DNA of 64,000 nucleotides. Origin: Clostridia bacterium. GTDB taxonomy: Bacteria > Bacillota > Clostridia > Lachnospirales > Lachnospiraceae. The notes under the pieces were generated by a model, which had not been told where the DNA came from, searched no databases, and worked only from the letters and a program-made list of their open reading frames with translations. How positions within the stretch are numbered: the first letter of the stretch is position 1; each line of letters begins with the position of its first letter. A program made the translations under genes and the position numbers. The stretch covers positions 1 through 64,000 of the forward strand of contig QKAS01000040.1 in assembly GCA_003246295.1 (NCBI GenBank), written 5' to 3'. Positions 8,007-15,374 of the stretch are shown here, one piece after another.

Positions 8007-8663
8007 TTAATTCTTCAAAAATTGTTTGCAGTAACTACATGGTCTATATCCTAAATATTCTGCATAATTTACTGCATTAATTGTTACAGTAGAATCTTCA
8101 ATGTAATGGCAACCTATTTCATGATAGCACTCACCTGTATCTGTGGTAAGAGCAACATTGAAATTATACCAATTCAGGTCATATTTTATACTTCTCATTT
8201 CACTGCTTAATTCAACAATTTTCTCATCTTTTAATATTATGGTTTCAGATAAGTCATTTATGACATAACTCGTGTATAAAGAGTATCCTACAATTCCTGA
8301 AATAAACAGCACAAAGAAAAATACTTTTACCCCTTTATGGAGTTTTGGTTTATCAGCTGCATTTTTATGAGGTTCATAGACTTTGTAATCGTAAGCAATT
8401 TTCGAGTTATCAGGATCATCCGACTTATCAATTTTCTTTTTATACATTTTATAACCAATTATAACAAACACCACACCTATAATGATGAATAAATTAGCTG
8501 ATAAAGTAAATACAATATCATATAGTAACTGTCCAAATGAGTCTCCCATTCTAAAGTTCAATATACTGAAACCACCAGCAATAGAACCTGTATTAAGAAA
8601 GTTTCCCATATAACTACACACTTGTAAAAGAATTAAAACTACCCCCACTATCATTAATTCCAT
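8007..8663 (-). CDS. Membrane protein with C-terminal Cys/His cluster
   Basis: About 218 residues. Three predicted transmembrane helices lie near 1-20, 45-70 and 105-125. A short coiled region follows, then a C-terminal soluble domain with CYHEIGCHYI, GYRPCSYC and a basic tail. The His/Cys pattern resembles small metal-binding modules such as the Ada-type zinc site, but I do not recognise the family with certainty. The start at 8663 has GGGGGA upstream. As the last gene of the repressor-ImmA group it is presumably expressed in the lysogen, where membrane proteins commonly mediate superinfection exclusion; that role is an inference. Confidence 0.65.
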   Translation of the reverse strand: MELMIVGVVLILLQVCSYMGNFLNTGSIAGGFSILNFRMGDSFGQLLYDIVFTLSANLFIIIGVVFVIIGYKMYKKKIDKSDDPDNSKIAYDYKVYEPHKNAADKPKLHKGVKVFFFVLFISGIVGYSLYTSYVINDLSETIILKDEKIVELSSEMRSIKYDLNWYNFNVALTTDTGECYHEIGCHYIEDSTVTINAVNYAEYLGYRPCSYCKQFLKN

Positions 8664-8701
8664 AAATAAATCCCCCATTCATATATGTGCATTAATAAAA
8701 A

Positions 8702-9166
8702 TCATACAAGTTTAAGAATACCCAAACATGGTTCAAAAAAAATAATAAATTTATCATGTTGAACGTATATTCCATACTTTTTACGGTAGTGAGCTATTGT
8801 TTCAACAGCAAAGGCTTCTGTCACATCCAGATGTTCTGCTATCTCATCTATGGACTTGCATCCTGCTTTATACGCAGAGATAAGTCCATCTAAATTCACC
8901 ATTCGTTCATATGCCCATGATCTGGCACGTAATTCTTGTTTTTTATTCTTTTGATCCTTCTGATTAGTAATGTTTCCGTAGGTAGTATGGTAATGTCCGA
9001 TCTCTTCAGCTAGGATACATGCACGTTCTGTATATGACTTTAAGTTATCTGATAAAGCAATATTTCCATCTACATACAATCCCTTTAAATCACTTTTGAA
9101 ATGATAGTGCTCGACTACATCTAGTCCATCGGTTTCTGCTTCCATCAGCAGTTCTTCAAATTCCAT
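8702..9166 (-). CDS. ImmA/IrrE family metallopeptidase
   Basis: About 154 residues. The zinc-peptidase motif is present as AEEIGHYHTT (about 52-61), equivalent to the family's HExxH with the first histidine replaced, followed by helices and a C-terminal HTH-like segment (SIDEIAEHLDVTEAFAVETI). ImmA-type peptidases cleave the phage repressor to start induction. It lies just downstream of the CI-like gene, the standard ImmR-ImmA arrangement. The start at 9166 has GAGGGTG upstream. The altered first residue of the motif (Glu instead of His) is common in IrrE-like members but should be checked before assuming catalysis. Confidence 0.8.
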   Translation of the reverse strand: MEFEELLMEAETDGLDVVEHYHFKSDLKGLYVDGNIALSDNLKSYTERACILAEEIGHYHTTYGNITNQKDQKNKKQELRARSWAYERMVNLDGLISAYKAGCKSIDEIAEHLDVTEAFAVETIAHYRKKYGIYVQHDKFIIFFEPCLGILKLV

Positions 9167-9195
9167 TATTAACACCCTCAATATTATGAAATAAG

Positions 9196-9501
9196 TTATT
9201 TTCTCTTGTTCTTAATGAATTCAATATATTGTGCTACATCATCCAATTCGTCCTGAGTAAGTTCATCTGTATCAAGATGAGCAGCAATTGTGATGGGTTC
9301 GAATGTCATTGCCTCTAATTCATCAGGAGTAATTCCAAGAGCTTTACAAATTTTTTGTACATTAATATATGAAGCTTTTTCAATGCCATTCTCTAATATG
9401 TATTTGACGGTTGAATAGGGCAAGTTTGATATTTTTGCAATATCAGCAACTTTATATCCTTTTTTTTCCATTAGGGCACGAAGGTATTTTGCTCTTTCCA
9501 T
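9196..9501 (-). CDS. CI-like repressor, XRE-family helix-turn-helix
   Basis: About 101 residues. An XRE helix-turn-helix spans residues 5-62 (KVADIAKISNLPYSTVKYIL), and a short acidic C-terminal segment (TDELTQDELDDVAQYIEFIK) is likely an oligomerisation or ImmA-target region. It is shorter than LexA-like CI proteins and has no autoproteolysis domain, consistent with inactivation through the adjacent ImmA-type peptidase. It is divergently transcribed from the early genes and presumably binds the three operators at 9570-9650. The start at 9501 has AAAGGAG at proper spacing. Confidence 0.85.
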   Translation of the reverse strand: MERAKYLRALMEKKGYKVADIAKISNLPYSTVKYILENGIEKASYINVQKICKALGITPDELEAMTFEPITIAAHLDTDELTQDELDDVAQYIEFIKNKRK

Positions 9502-9534
9502 ATTATTCACTCCTTTTCAACTGGATTTATGTAT

Positions 9535-9563
9535 AGAATACTCCGCAATTTGCAAAATGTAAA
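9535..9563 (-). promoter_or_regulatory. Leftward lysogeny promoter
   Basis: On the minus strand TTTACA (9563-9558), a 17-base spacer and TATTCT (9540-9535) drive the repressor, peptidase and membrane-protein genes. A half operator (CCGCAAT, 9543-9549) lies in the spacer. Confidence 0.65.
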
Positions 9564-9569
9564 TATAAA

Positions 9570-9650
9570 ATTGCAAAATATTGCAAAAAACTATTGACAA
9601 TTGCAATATACCGCAATATTATATACATATGAATTGCAATGTACCGCAAT
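9570..9650. promoter_or_regulatory. Three operators of the lysogeny switch
   Basis: Three sites of the form ATTGC-N8-GCAAT: 9570-9587 (right arm GCAAA), 9600-9617 and 9633-9650, spaced 30 and 33 bases, about three helical turns. The middle site fills the spacer of the rightward promoter, so binding there blocks early transcription. The two right-hand sites share ACC before GCAAT. Confidence 0.75.
9594..9622 (+). promoter_or_regulatory. Rightward early promoter
   Basis: TTGACA at 9594-9599, 17 bases, TATTAT at 9617-9622. It overlaps the middle operator exactly and lies 50 bases before the Cro-like gene. Confidence 0.8.
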
Positions 9651-9671
9651 TAAAAGAGAGGAAGTGATATA

Positions 9672-9902
9672 TTGGTTGCAATCAAATGCAATAATTTAGA
9701 AGCAGAGATGAAAAGAATAGGTGTATCCAGGAGTGAAATTGCAGAATGTATTGATGTGTCATATAGAACAATTCATTCAAGATTTAACGGAGAGAGTGAA
9801 TGGCTATATATTGAGTGCATTAAAATTAGGGATAAATTTTTCCCCAAATTAGAATTGGATTACTTATTTGCATCAGAAGAAACTGGAAAGGAGAACAATT
9901 GA
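9672..9902 (+). CDS. Cro-like helix-turn-helix protein
   Basis: The protein is 76 residues with an XRE-like fold over most of its length (MKRIGVSRSEIAECIDVSYR, then TIHSRFNG). It is the first gene of the early rightward operon. The start is TTG at 9672 preceded by AGAGAGGAAGTGA. It probably competes with the repressor for the operators. The next gene overlaps it by four bases, suggesting coupled translation. Confidence 0.75.
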   Translation: MVAIKCNNLEAEMKRIGVSRSEIAECIDVSYRTIHSRFNGESEWLYIECIKIRDKFFPKLELDYLFASEETGKENN

Positions 9903-10642
9903 ACGAATTACAAATTTTTAGAAATGAAGAGTTTGGATCGGTAAGAACCACTCAGATCAACAATGAACCATTTTTTGTGGGAAAAGATGTTGCAGCAGCA
10001 CTTGGATATGCTGACACATCAGATGCGATTCAAAGACATGTAGACGAAGAAGATAAGCTGACAAGGTGTTTCACCGACTCAGGTCAGAAGAGACAAATGT
10101 ATGTGATCAATGAGTCTGGTGTTTATTCACTGATACTCAAAAGTAAGTTAGGAACCGCAAAACAGTTCAAACGCTGGGTGACATCAGAAGTTCTTCCTTC
10201 ATTACGGAAGCATGGAATGTATGCAGCGGATGAACTTCTTGATAATCCAGATCTGCTGATCAGGGTAGCATCTGCATTGAAAGCAGAGAAAGAAAAATCA
10301 AGACAATTGGAAATTGAAAAGTCTGCACTGACAGTTGACAACTTAGTTATGAAACCAAAAGCTGACTACTTTGATGAATTGGTTGACCGCAATCTGTTAA
10401 CGAACCTCAGGGATACAGCAAAGGAATTGTGTATCAAAGAAAAGGATTTCATCGGTTATCTGCTAACAAACAAATATCTGTATCGGGATAACAAAGGAAA
10501 GTTATTACCGTATTCAGCAAAGAATAATGGACTGTTTGAATTAAAAGAAGCTATTAACACAAAAACTGCATGGACCGGTAATCAGACACTTGTTACACCA
10601 AGGGGAAGAGAAACATTTCGATTACTGTTTGCAGGCATATAA
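9899..10642 (+). CDS. Phage antirepressor, Bro-N and KilAC/ANT domains
   Basis: The protein is 247 residues. A Bro-N domain (1-110) has GKDVAAALGYADTSDAIQRH and QMYVINESGVYSLILKS. A linker helix follows, then a KilAC/ANT domain (about 140-247) with LLTNLRDTAKELCIKEKDFI and the terminal TPRGRETFRLLF. Such proteins bind DNA or the repressor and promote lytic growth. The start is TTG, overlapping the stop of the upstream gene, so translation is likely coupled. Confidence 0.9.
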   Translation: MNELQIFRNEEFGSVRTTQINNEPFFVGKDVAAALGYADTSDAIQRHVDEEDKLTRCFTDSGQKRQMYVINESGVYSLILKSKLGTAKQFKRWVTSEVLPSLRKHGMYAADELLDNPDLLIRVASALKAEKEKSRQLEIEKSALTVDNLVMKPKADYFDELVDRNLLTNLRDTAKELCIKEKDFIGYLLTNKYLYRDNKGKLLPYSAKNNGLFELKEAINTKTAWTGNQTLVTPRGRETFRLLFAGI

Positions 10643-10651
10643 GGGGGTGTA

Positions 10652-10891
10652 ATGATGCCAAAGGTAAAACCTTTCGAATGTGTTATGCAGCGAAGAAAAG
10701 CAGAAGCATGTATCAGACATAAGATGATCCTTGAAGGCAAAGGGGATCAGGATGTAGCAGATAAGCTAAATATTGATAAAAGAACATTTCAATACAAAAT
10801 GAAAGATCCGGGGAAATTTACGGTAGATGAAATGTGGAGAATGAATGAAATGCTTAAATTCAATGAAACTGAAAAAGCATCAATCATATGA
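10652..10891 (+). CDS. Small putative DNA-binding protein
   Basis: The protein is 79 residues (77 if the second ATG is used) with GGGGGTG upstream. Residues 25-65 (GDQDVADKLNIDKRTFQYKM) look like a Cro/XRE-type helix-turn-helix with a following helix (VDEMWRMNEML). It lies in the early operon between the antirepressor and a small membrane protein. It may be a second regulator; an excisionase role is possible, but nothing specific supports it. Confidence 0.6.
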   Translation: MMPKVKPFECVMQRRKAEACIRHKMILEGKGDQDVADKLNIDKRTFQYKMKDPGKFTVDEMWRMNEMLKFNETEKASII

Positions 10892-10904
10892 GGGAAATGA
10901 ACCT

Positions 10905-11066
10905 ATGAATAGTAATTATGTATTAGCAGTCTTTGGACTGTGCGTAGCGTGTGTTGGTGGATGCTTACTGGATGCATTGCCAATATCAGGAACTGTCATG
11001 CTGGTAGGTGGGTTTATATCGATGCTTCCATATTACAAAGAGTGGAAGGAAGACCAGGATGAGTGA
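10905..11066 (+). CDS. Small membrane protein
   Basis: The protein is 53 residues with one or two hydrophobic segments (YVLAVFGLCVACVGGCLLDA and ISGTVMLVGGFISML) and a charged C-terminus. The ATG at 10905 follows AGGGAA; an upstream in-frame start lies inside the previous gene and is unlikely. The function is unknown. Confidence 0.5.
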   Translation: MNSNYVLAVFGLCVACVGGCLLDALPISGTVMLVGGFISMLPYYKEWKEDQDE

Positions 11067-11075
11067 AAATGAATA

Positions 11076-11109
11076 GAGCTGCCAGGTATTAAGGGTACCA
11101 AAGCAGCTC
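11076..11109 (+). other. Intergenic RNA hairpin
   Basis: GAGCTGC (11076-11082) pairs with GCAGCTC (11103-11109), with an inner GGTA/TACC pairing. There is no following U run, so it is not a standard terminator. It sits in the 110-base leader of the DUF1351-ERF operon and may stabilise or regulate it. Confidence 0.4.
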
Positions 11110-11175
11110 ACAACAAAAAATCTCAGTCATATTATAACACAAACAATTAAAAATTCAAATATAAGGAGTATTGGC

Positions 11176-12138
11176 ATGAATGAAGTAAACGCAATTATCA
11201 CAGTGGAGCAGGTCCCGGAGAGTATCAAGTTTAATTATGAAGAAGTAAAGGCACACTTGCAGGAAATATTAAAAGAGTATCATGGAGCAGTATTTACTGA
11301 TGATTCCATAAAAATGGCAAAAACAATTGTCGCAGAGCTTAGAAAAGAGCAGAAGGAACTTGATGGACGTAGAATCACCGCAAAAAAAGAATGGATGAAG
11401 CCATTTGACGAATTTGAATCAAAAGCAAAAGAGCTGATCAAGATGTATGATGAACCTATTTTTTTTATTGATGATCAGGTAAAAGGATTTGAAGAACGAC
11501 AGAAGGCTGAAAAGAAAGATAAAATTTTCAAACTATATGAAGATGTGATTGGAGATATGAAAGAATATCTTCCGCTTGAGAAAATCTATAACCTGAAATG
11601 GGAAAATGCCACATTTACCATGAAGGCGGTTAAGGAAGATCTGGAGCAGGTTATTACGTCAACAACACAGGCTGTGGCTACAATATCTGCCATGAATTCA
11701 GAAGTAGTTGATAAAGCACTTGAACAGTTTAAAAATGATCTGTCCATTACAAATGCAATCGCATTTATTAACAACTATGAAAAGCAAAAAGCAGAAATCC
11801 TTGAAAAAGAAAAACTTCGCCAGAAGGAAGAGGAAGAACGTAAACGTCTTGAAGAAATAGAAAAAGCCAAACAGGAAGAACGTCTTAAAATGGCAGCCGA
11901 ACATGCAGCTGAAGAAGAAAGACTGGAACAGATCGAGCAGGCCAGAGAAGAAGGTAAAAGAGCCGCAGAGGTCGAATTACTATCAGTACATGAAAGACCT
12001 GTAGATGATGATCTGGAAGCGGCATTTGAGGCTGTTGATATGGTAAAGGCTGTATTTACTGTATTTGCTACAAATGAGGAATTGGAGCAGGTAGAAATCT
12101 ATTTAAACAGTATTGGTGTTGAATACAAAAGGAGCTGA
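11176..12138 (+). CDS. DUF1351 family phage recombination-associated protein
   Basis: The protein is 320 residues. An alpha-helical N-terminal half matches DUF1351 (FTDDSIKMAKTIVAELRKEQ, RRITAKKEWMKPFDEFESKA). A long charged coiled coil of Glu/Lys/Arg/Ala lies at about 195-270, and a small C-terminal domain follows. The family is found next to single-strand annealing proteins in Firmicutes phages and is presumed to assist recombination. Here the ERF gene follows by six bases. Confidence 0.8.
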   Translation: MNEVNAIITVEQVPESIKFNYEEVKAHLQEILKEYHGAVFTDDSIKMAKTIVAELRKEQKELDGRRITAKKEWMKPFDEFESKAKELIKMYDEPIFFIDDQVKGFEERQKAEKKDKIFKLYEDVIGDMKEYLPLEKIYNLKWENATFTMKAVKEDLEQVITSTTQAVATISAMNSEVVDKALEQFKNDLSITNAIAFINNYEKQKAEILEKEKLRQKEEEERKRLEEIEKAKQEERLKMAAEHAAEEERLEQIEQAREEGKRAAEVELLSVHERPVDDDLEAAFEAVDMVKAVFTVFATNEELEQVEIYLNSIGVEYKRS

Positions 12139-12143
12139 AAGCA

Positions 12144-12860
12144 ATGGAAAATAAAATGATCTATAAGGCAATCAGTGAAGTCATGGCTGACGTTGGGGCA
12201 GTAACAAAGTCAAAAAGAACACAGCAGGGTGACAAATATCTGTATCGTGGCATTGATGATGTCATGAATGCTTTGAACCCTGCAATGTCAAAACATGGAA
12301 TATTTATCATTCCACATGTGACAGAAATCAGACGTGAAGAACGTACCACAAAAAATGGCGGTACTCTCATCACAAGTATGCTTACAATTGATTTTGAGTT
12401 CTTTGCAGAAGATGGATCCAGTGTAGTGGCTACTGTTATGGGTGAAGCATTTGACAGTGGAGATAAGTCCATTAATAAGGCAATGAGTATAGCATTTAAG
12501 TATGCGTGCTTCCAGGTATTCTGTATTCCTACTGAGGAAATGGAAGATCCAGATGCAACGGTACCTGACAATGTGAAGCCTAAACAGCAACAGGGTAATA
12601 AATCTGCACAGACGGAAGAAAAGCAGCAGGAAAACCCACAGGATTCAGCCACTGAGCCAGAGGGTATTGATTTTGAGAAGATCAAAGATCAGAAGATCAA
12701 TGAGATCAAAATAAATATCATTAAAGGCGAATTGGAACGTACAGGTGTAACAGAAGCTCAGATACTTCAAAGGTACAAAGTAGAGTGTTTTGAAGATATC
12801 ACAGAGGAAATTTTCTTGAAGCTAGTAACTGCATTTAAGAAAACTAAAGACAGAGGTTAA
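12144..12860 (+). CDS. erf: ERF family single-strand annealing protein
   Basis: The protein is 238 residues. The ERF core occupies residues 5-135, with KYLYRGIDDVMNALNPAMSK, a beta-rich centre, and DKSINKAMSIAFKYACFQVF. A Gln/Glu-rich linker (about 145-175) and a C-terminal helical tail follow. ERF proteins anneal complementary strands during phage recombination or genome circularisation. It lies in the DUF1351-ERF-NinB-like-HNH-SSB cluster typical of siphovirus and podovirus recombination modules. Confidence 0.9.
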   Translation: MENKMIYKAISEVMADVGAVTKSKRTQQGDKYLYRGIDDVMNALNPAMSKHGIFIIPHVTEIRREERTTKNGGTLITSMLTIDFEFFAEDGSSVVATVMGEAFDSGDKSINKAMSIAFKYACFQVFCIPTEEMEDPDATVPDNVKPKQQQGNKSAQTEEKQQENPQDSATEPEGIDFEKIKDQKINEIKINIIKGELERTGVTEAQILQRYKVECFEDITEEIFLKLVTAFKKTKDRG

Positions 12861-12863
12861 TCA

Positions 12864-13451
12864 ATGGACTACACAGGTAAGCTTATTGGAATCAGCAGAG
12901 ATATAGTAACCGGGAAGCTACATGTGACCTTTTCAATCAACGAAGGGAATGAATTCATCAGATCATATGAAAAGCTGAAAGAAATTGATCTGATGGATAT
13001 CATTGTCCGTAAATTCAAAAAGAAGAGATCACTTGATGCAAATGCATATTTTCATGTTCTGAATGGAAAGATAGCTGATGAAATGAAAATATCAAAGGCA
13101 AGATGTAAAAATATACTGATCAGCAGATATGGTCAGCCTGAATTTATTGCTGATGAAGAGATAGCTGTTATAAAGACCAATATACCTGTGGATCAGATGT
13201 TGGAACTTGAAACACTTCACACCATACCATGTGGGGTTGAAATACAGAATGGCAAGGAAATCAACTTTTATAAAGTGTACCGTGGCAGCCATACCTATGA
13301 TAGCAAGGAAATGAGCATTTTAATTGACTGTACGGTGCAGGAAGCAAAAGAACTTGGAATTGATACAGAAACCCCGGATAGTATCGAGAAAATGAAACAG
13401 CTGTATGAGAGGAACCTGAATGCACAAAAGAACAAAGGATCTGCAATTTGA
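12864..13451 (+). CDS. NinB/Orf-like phage recombination protein (tentative)
   Basis: The protein is 195 residues. The segment KKKRSLDANAYFHVLNGKIA (about 52-72) resembles the KRSLxQNAxxW motif of NinB/Orf proteins, which bind single-strand DNA and help recombinases. The C-terminal region (MSILIDCTVQEAKELGIDTE) is typical of Firmicutes phage homologues. The gene begins three bases after ERF, and its 3' end overlaps the HNH gene by 32 bases. Confidence 0.55.
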   Translation: MDYTGKLIGISRDIVTGKLHVTFSINEGNEFIRSYEKLKEIDLMDIIVRKFKKKRSLDANAYFHVLNGKIADEMKISKARCKNILISRYGQPEFIADEEIAVIKTNIPVDQMLELETLHTIPCGVEIQNGKEINFYKVYRGSHTYDSKEMSILIDCTVQEAKELGIDTETPDSIEKMKQLYERNLNAQKNKGSAI

Positions 13452-13749
13452 TTCTAAAACTGTACTTGAAATACATGAAAGGGATGTAGACTGCATCTTC
13501 TGTAGGTATTTTGGACCTGCTCCATATGATAATGGAATATTTGATACAGCACATGTTGTTAATAAGTCGCAAGGCGGTCTTGGAGCCAAAGAGAATGGTG
13601 TTAGGGCATGCAGGTATCATCATAATTTGATGGATAACGGTACAAAAGGTGATTTATACAGAAGATACGCAGAAAGCTATTTAAAAAGCTTATATCCAGG
13701 GTGGAACATAGAATCCGTAACATACAAGAAAGGAATAGTTTATGAATAA
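13420..13749 (+). CDS. HNH-type nuclease-like protein
   Basis: The protein is 109 residues. The pattern CIFCRYFG ... DTAHVVNKSQGGLG ... GVRACRYHHNLMDNG gives two metal-binding Cys, the HNH His-Asn core and a final His pair, which is characteristic of small phage HNH proteins. It may nick or cut DNA in recombination or packaging. It starts inside the previous gene with AGAGG upstream and overlaps ssb by eight bases, so translation is probably coupled. Confidence 0.7.
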   Translation: MHKRTKDLQFDSKTVLEIHERDVDCIFCRYFGPAPYDNGIFDTAHVVNKSQGGLGAKENGVRACRYHHNLMDNGTKGDLYRRYAESYLKSLYPGWNIESVTYKKGIVYE

Positions 13750-14164
13750 AGTTATTTTAATGGGTCGGTTGACAAAGGATCCAGAGGTTAGATATTCACA
13801 GGGTGACAATGCAATGGCAATTGCAAGATATACAATCGCAGTTGATCGTAGATTTAATCGTAATAGTGATGAAGCAACAGCTGACTTTATTGGTTGTGTA
13901 GCATTTGGCAAAGCTGGAGAATTTGCAGAGAAATATTTCCGTAAGGGAACTAAGGTAGCAATCACTGGAAGAATTCAGACAGGCAGTTATACCAATAAAG
14001 AAGGTGTGAAAGTGTACACCACGGATGTTGTAATTGAAGATCAGGAATTTGCTGAAAGCAAAAAAGGTAACGATGAACCGGAATCTGATCATCCGTCTGG
14101 AAGCATTGGTGATGGCTTTATGAATATTCCGGATGGTGTTGATGAAGAACTTCCATTTAATTAA
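13742..14164 (+). CDS. ssb: Single-stranded DNA-binding protein
   Basis: The protein is 140 residues. The OB fold occupies residues 1-105 (MNKVILMGRLTKDPEVRY, FIGCVAFGKAGEFAEKYFRK, GRIQTGSYTNKEG). An acidic Gly/Ser linker and the classical tip DEELPFN follow, which recruits partner enzymes. It protects single strands in phage replication and recombination. It is the phage-encoded copy rather than the host gene, as shown by its position in the early operon. Confidence 0.95.
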   Translation: MNKVILMGRLTKDPEVRYSQGDNAMAIARYTIAVDRRFNRNSDEATADFIGCVAFGKAGEFAEKYFRKGTKVAITGRIQTGSYTNKEGVKVYTTDVVIEDQEFAESKKGNDEPESDHPSGSIGDGFMNIPDGVDEELPFN

Positions 14165-14180
14165 GGGTGGTGGCTGATGC

Positions 14181-14924
14181 ATGGGAGACTATATAAAACT
14201 TGATCGGAAGATAGTTGACTGGGAATGGTACTTAGATGTGAATACATGCAGACTGTTTATTCATTTTCTGTTAAAGGCTAATTGGAAGGATGCAAAATTC
14301 AGGGGAATTTTAATTCCGAGAGGATCATTTGTTTCTTCTTATTCAAACCTTGCGGATGAGACAAGACTTACAATTAACGAAATTCGCACTGCAATTTCGC
14401 ATCTAAAAAGCACACACGAGGTCACAGTCAAATCACACAGTAAATTCAGCGTATTTACGGTAAATAATTACAATGTCTATCAAACAGATAACACGCAAGA
14501 ACACAGTCAGAGCACAGGCAAGTCACAACCTATTAACAACCTATTAACAACAATAGAAGAAAAGAAAGAAGTAAAGAATAAAAAGAATAAAGATATATTA
14601 TGTCCGGTTCAAGAGGTGATTGAATATTTGAACGACAAAGCAGGTACCTCTTTTAGAGTTACTTCGGCAACAACTAAGGCACTTGTTACTGCCAGATGCA
14701 ATGATGGATTCACACTTGATGATTTTAAGTCAGTGATTGATAAAAAGGTTGATGAATGGAAAGACACTGAAATGGCGGTGTATATCAGACCCAGCACTTT
14801 GTTTGGTACAAAATTTGAAAGTTATAAAAACCAACTGCCTGGTAAAAAGAGACCTGGATTTAATAATATACAGCAAAATGATTATGATTTTGAAGCACTG
14901 GAAAAAGAATTGATGTCTAACTAA
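14181..14924 (+). CDS. Phage replication initiator with conserved phage C-terminal domain
   Basis: The protein is 247 residues. The N-terminal region (1-95) is a winged-helix replisome-organiser domain (LDRKIVDWEWYLDVNTCRLF; GSFVSSYSNLADETRLTINE). A charged Lys/Glu linker (120-140) is followed by the phage C-terminal domain (about 145-230; VIEYLNDKAGTSFRVTSATT, YIRPSTLFGTKFESY). Such proteins bind the phage origin and load a host helicase. No phage helicase loader or primase follows, so this phage probably depends on host machinery. Confidence 0.8.
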   Translation: MGDYIKLDRKIVDWEWYLDVNTCRLFIHFLLKANWKDAKFRGILIPRGSFVSSYSNLADETRLTINEIRTAISHLKSTHEVTVKSHSKFSVFTVNNYNVYQTDNTQEHSQSTGKSQPINNLLTTIEEKKEVKNKKNKDILCPVQEVIEYLNDKAGTSFRVTSATTKALVTARCNDGFTLDDFKSVIDKKVDEWKDTEMAVYIRPSTLFGTKFESYKNQLPGKKRPGFNNIQQNDYDFEALEKELMSN

Positions 14925-14935
14925 GGTGGTGGAAC

Positions 14936-15154
14936 ATGAATTTCTGGGGAAAGGGAATAGTCGAAACAAAATGTCCATATTACGAACGTGAAGCCGAATA
15001 TTCCATCACCTGTGAAGGAATCATAGAAGGTACTGAAAATGTGGTCAGGTTTAAGAGTAAGCATGAAAAAGAGTCATATCAGGAAGATAACTGTTTTTCA
15101 TATCCAAATAAATGCCCTGTTTCATGCATGCTCGATAAAAAATATCAAAAATAG
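14936..15154 (+). CDS. Small cysteine-rich phage protein
   Basis: The protein is 72 residues. Cysteines occur as CPYY, SITCEG, NCFSYPNKCP and SCML, which suggests a zinc-binding fold. Similar small proteins follow replication initiators in many clostridial prophages. Its start has AAGGTGGTGG upstream. The function is unknown. Confidence 0.65.
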   Translation: MNFWGKGIVETKCPYYEREAEYSITCEGIIEGTENVVRFKSKHEKESYQEDNCFSYPNKCPVSCMLDKKYQK

Positions 15155-15183
15155 AGGAAAGCAAATAAATCAGAGGTTGAGTT

Positions 15184-15351
15184 ATGAGAAAAGAAATGGA
15201 TAGCACTCAAAAAGATCACCTTAAGAAGTCAAATAATGACAGGCGATTAGGGAGCATGCAGGTAAGCAATAGTCAGAAAGCAAAAGAAGCATTTAACCGT
15301 AAACCATATTATCTGGAAGAACCGGAATGTTTTTCGGAATTAGATGATTAA
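15184..15351 (+). CDS. Small hypothetical phage protein of 55 residues
   Basis: The open frame begins with ATG at 15184 after AGAGGTTGAG and ends at TAA 15349-15351. The product is hydrophilic and basic in its first half, with NNDRRLGSMQVSNSQKAKEA and an acidic end. It fits tightly between neighbours in the same direction, which supports it as real. The function is unknown. Confidence 0.5.
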   Translation: MRKEMDSTQKDHLKKSNNDRRLGSMQVSNSQKAKEAFNRKPYYLEEPECFSELDD

Positions 15352-15374
15352 ATCGGAATTTAAAGGGGGATAAA

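Noticed and set aside
10652..10891. Excisionase gene
   Set aside because: The small helix-turn-helix protein lacks features specific to excisionases and is not next to the integrase, so no excisionase is claimed.
12161..12685. Minus-strand frame of 174 codons opposite the ERF gene
   Set aside because: It is a codon-use shadow of a well-supported gene; no ribosome site, and no family features.
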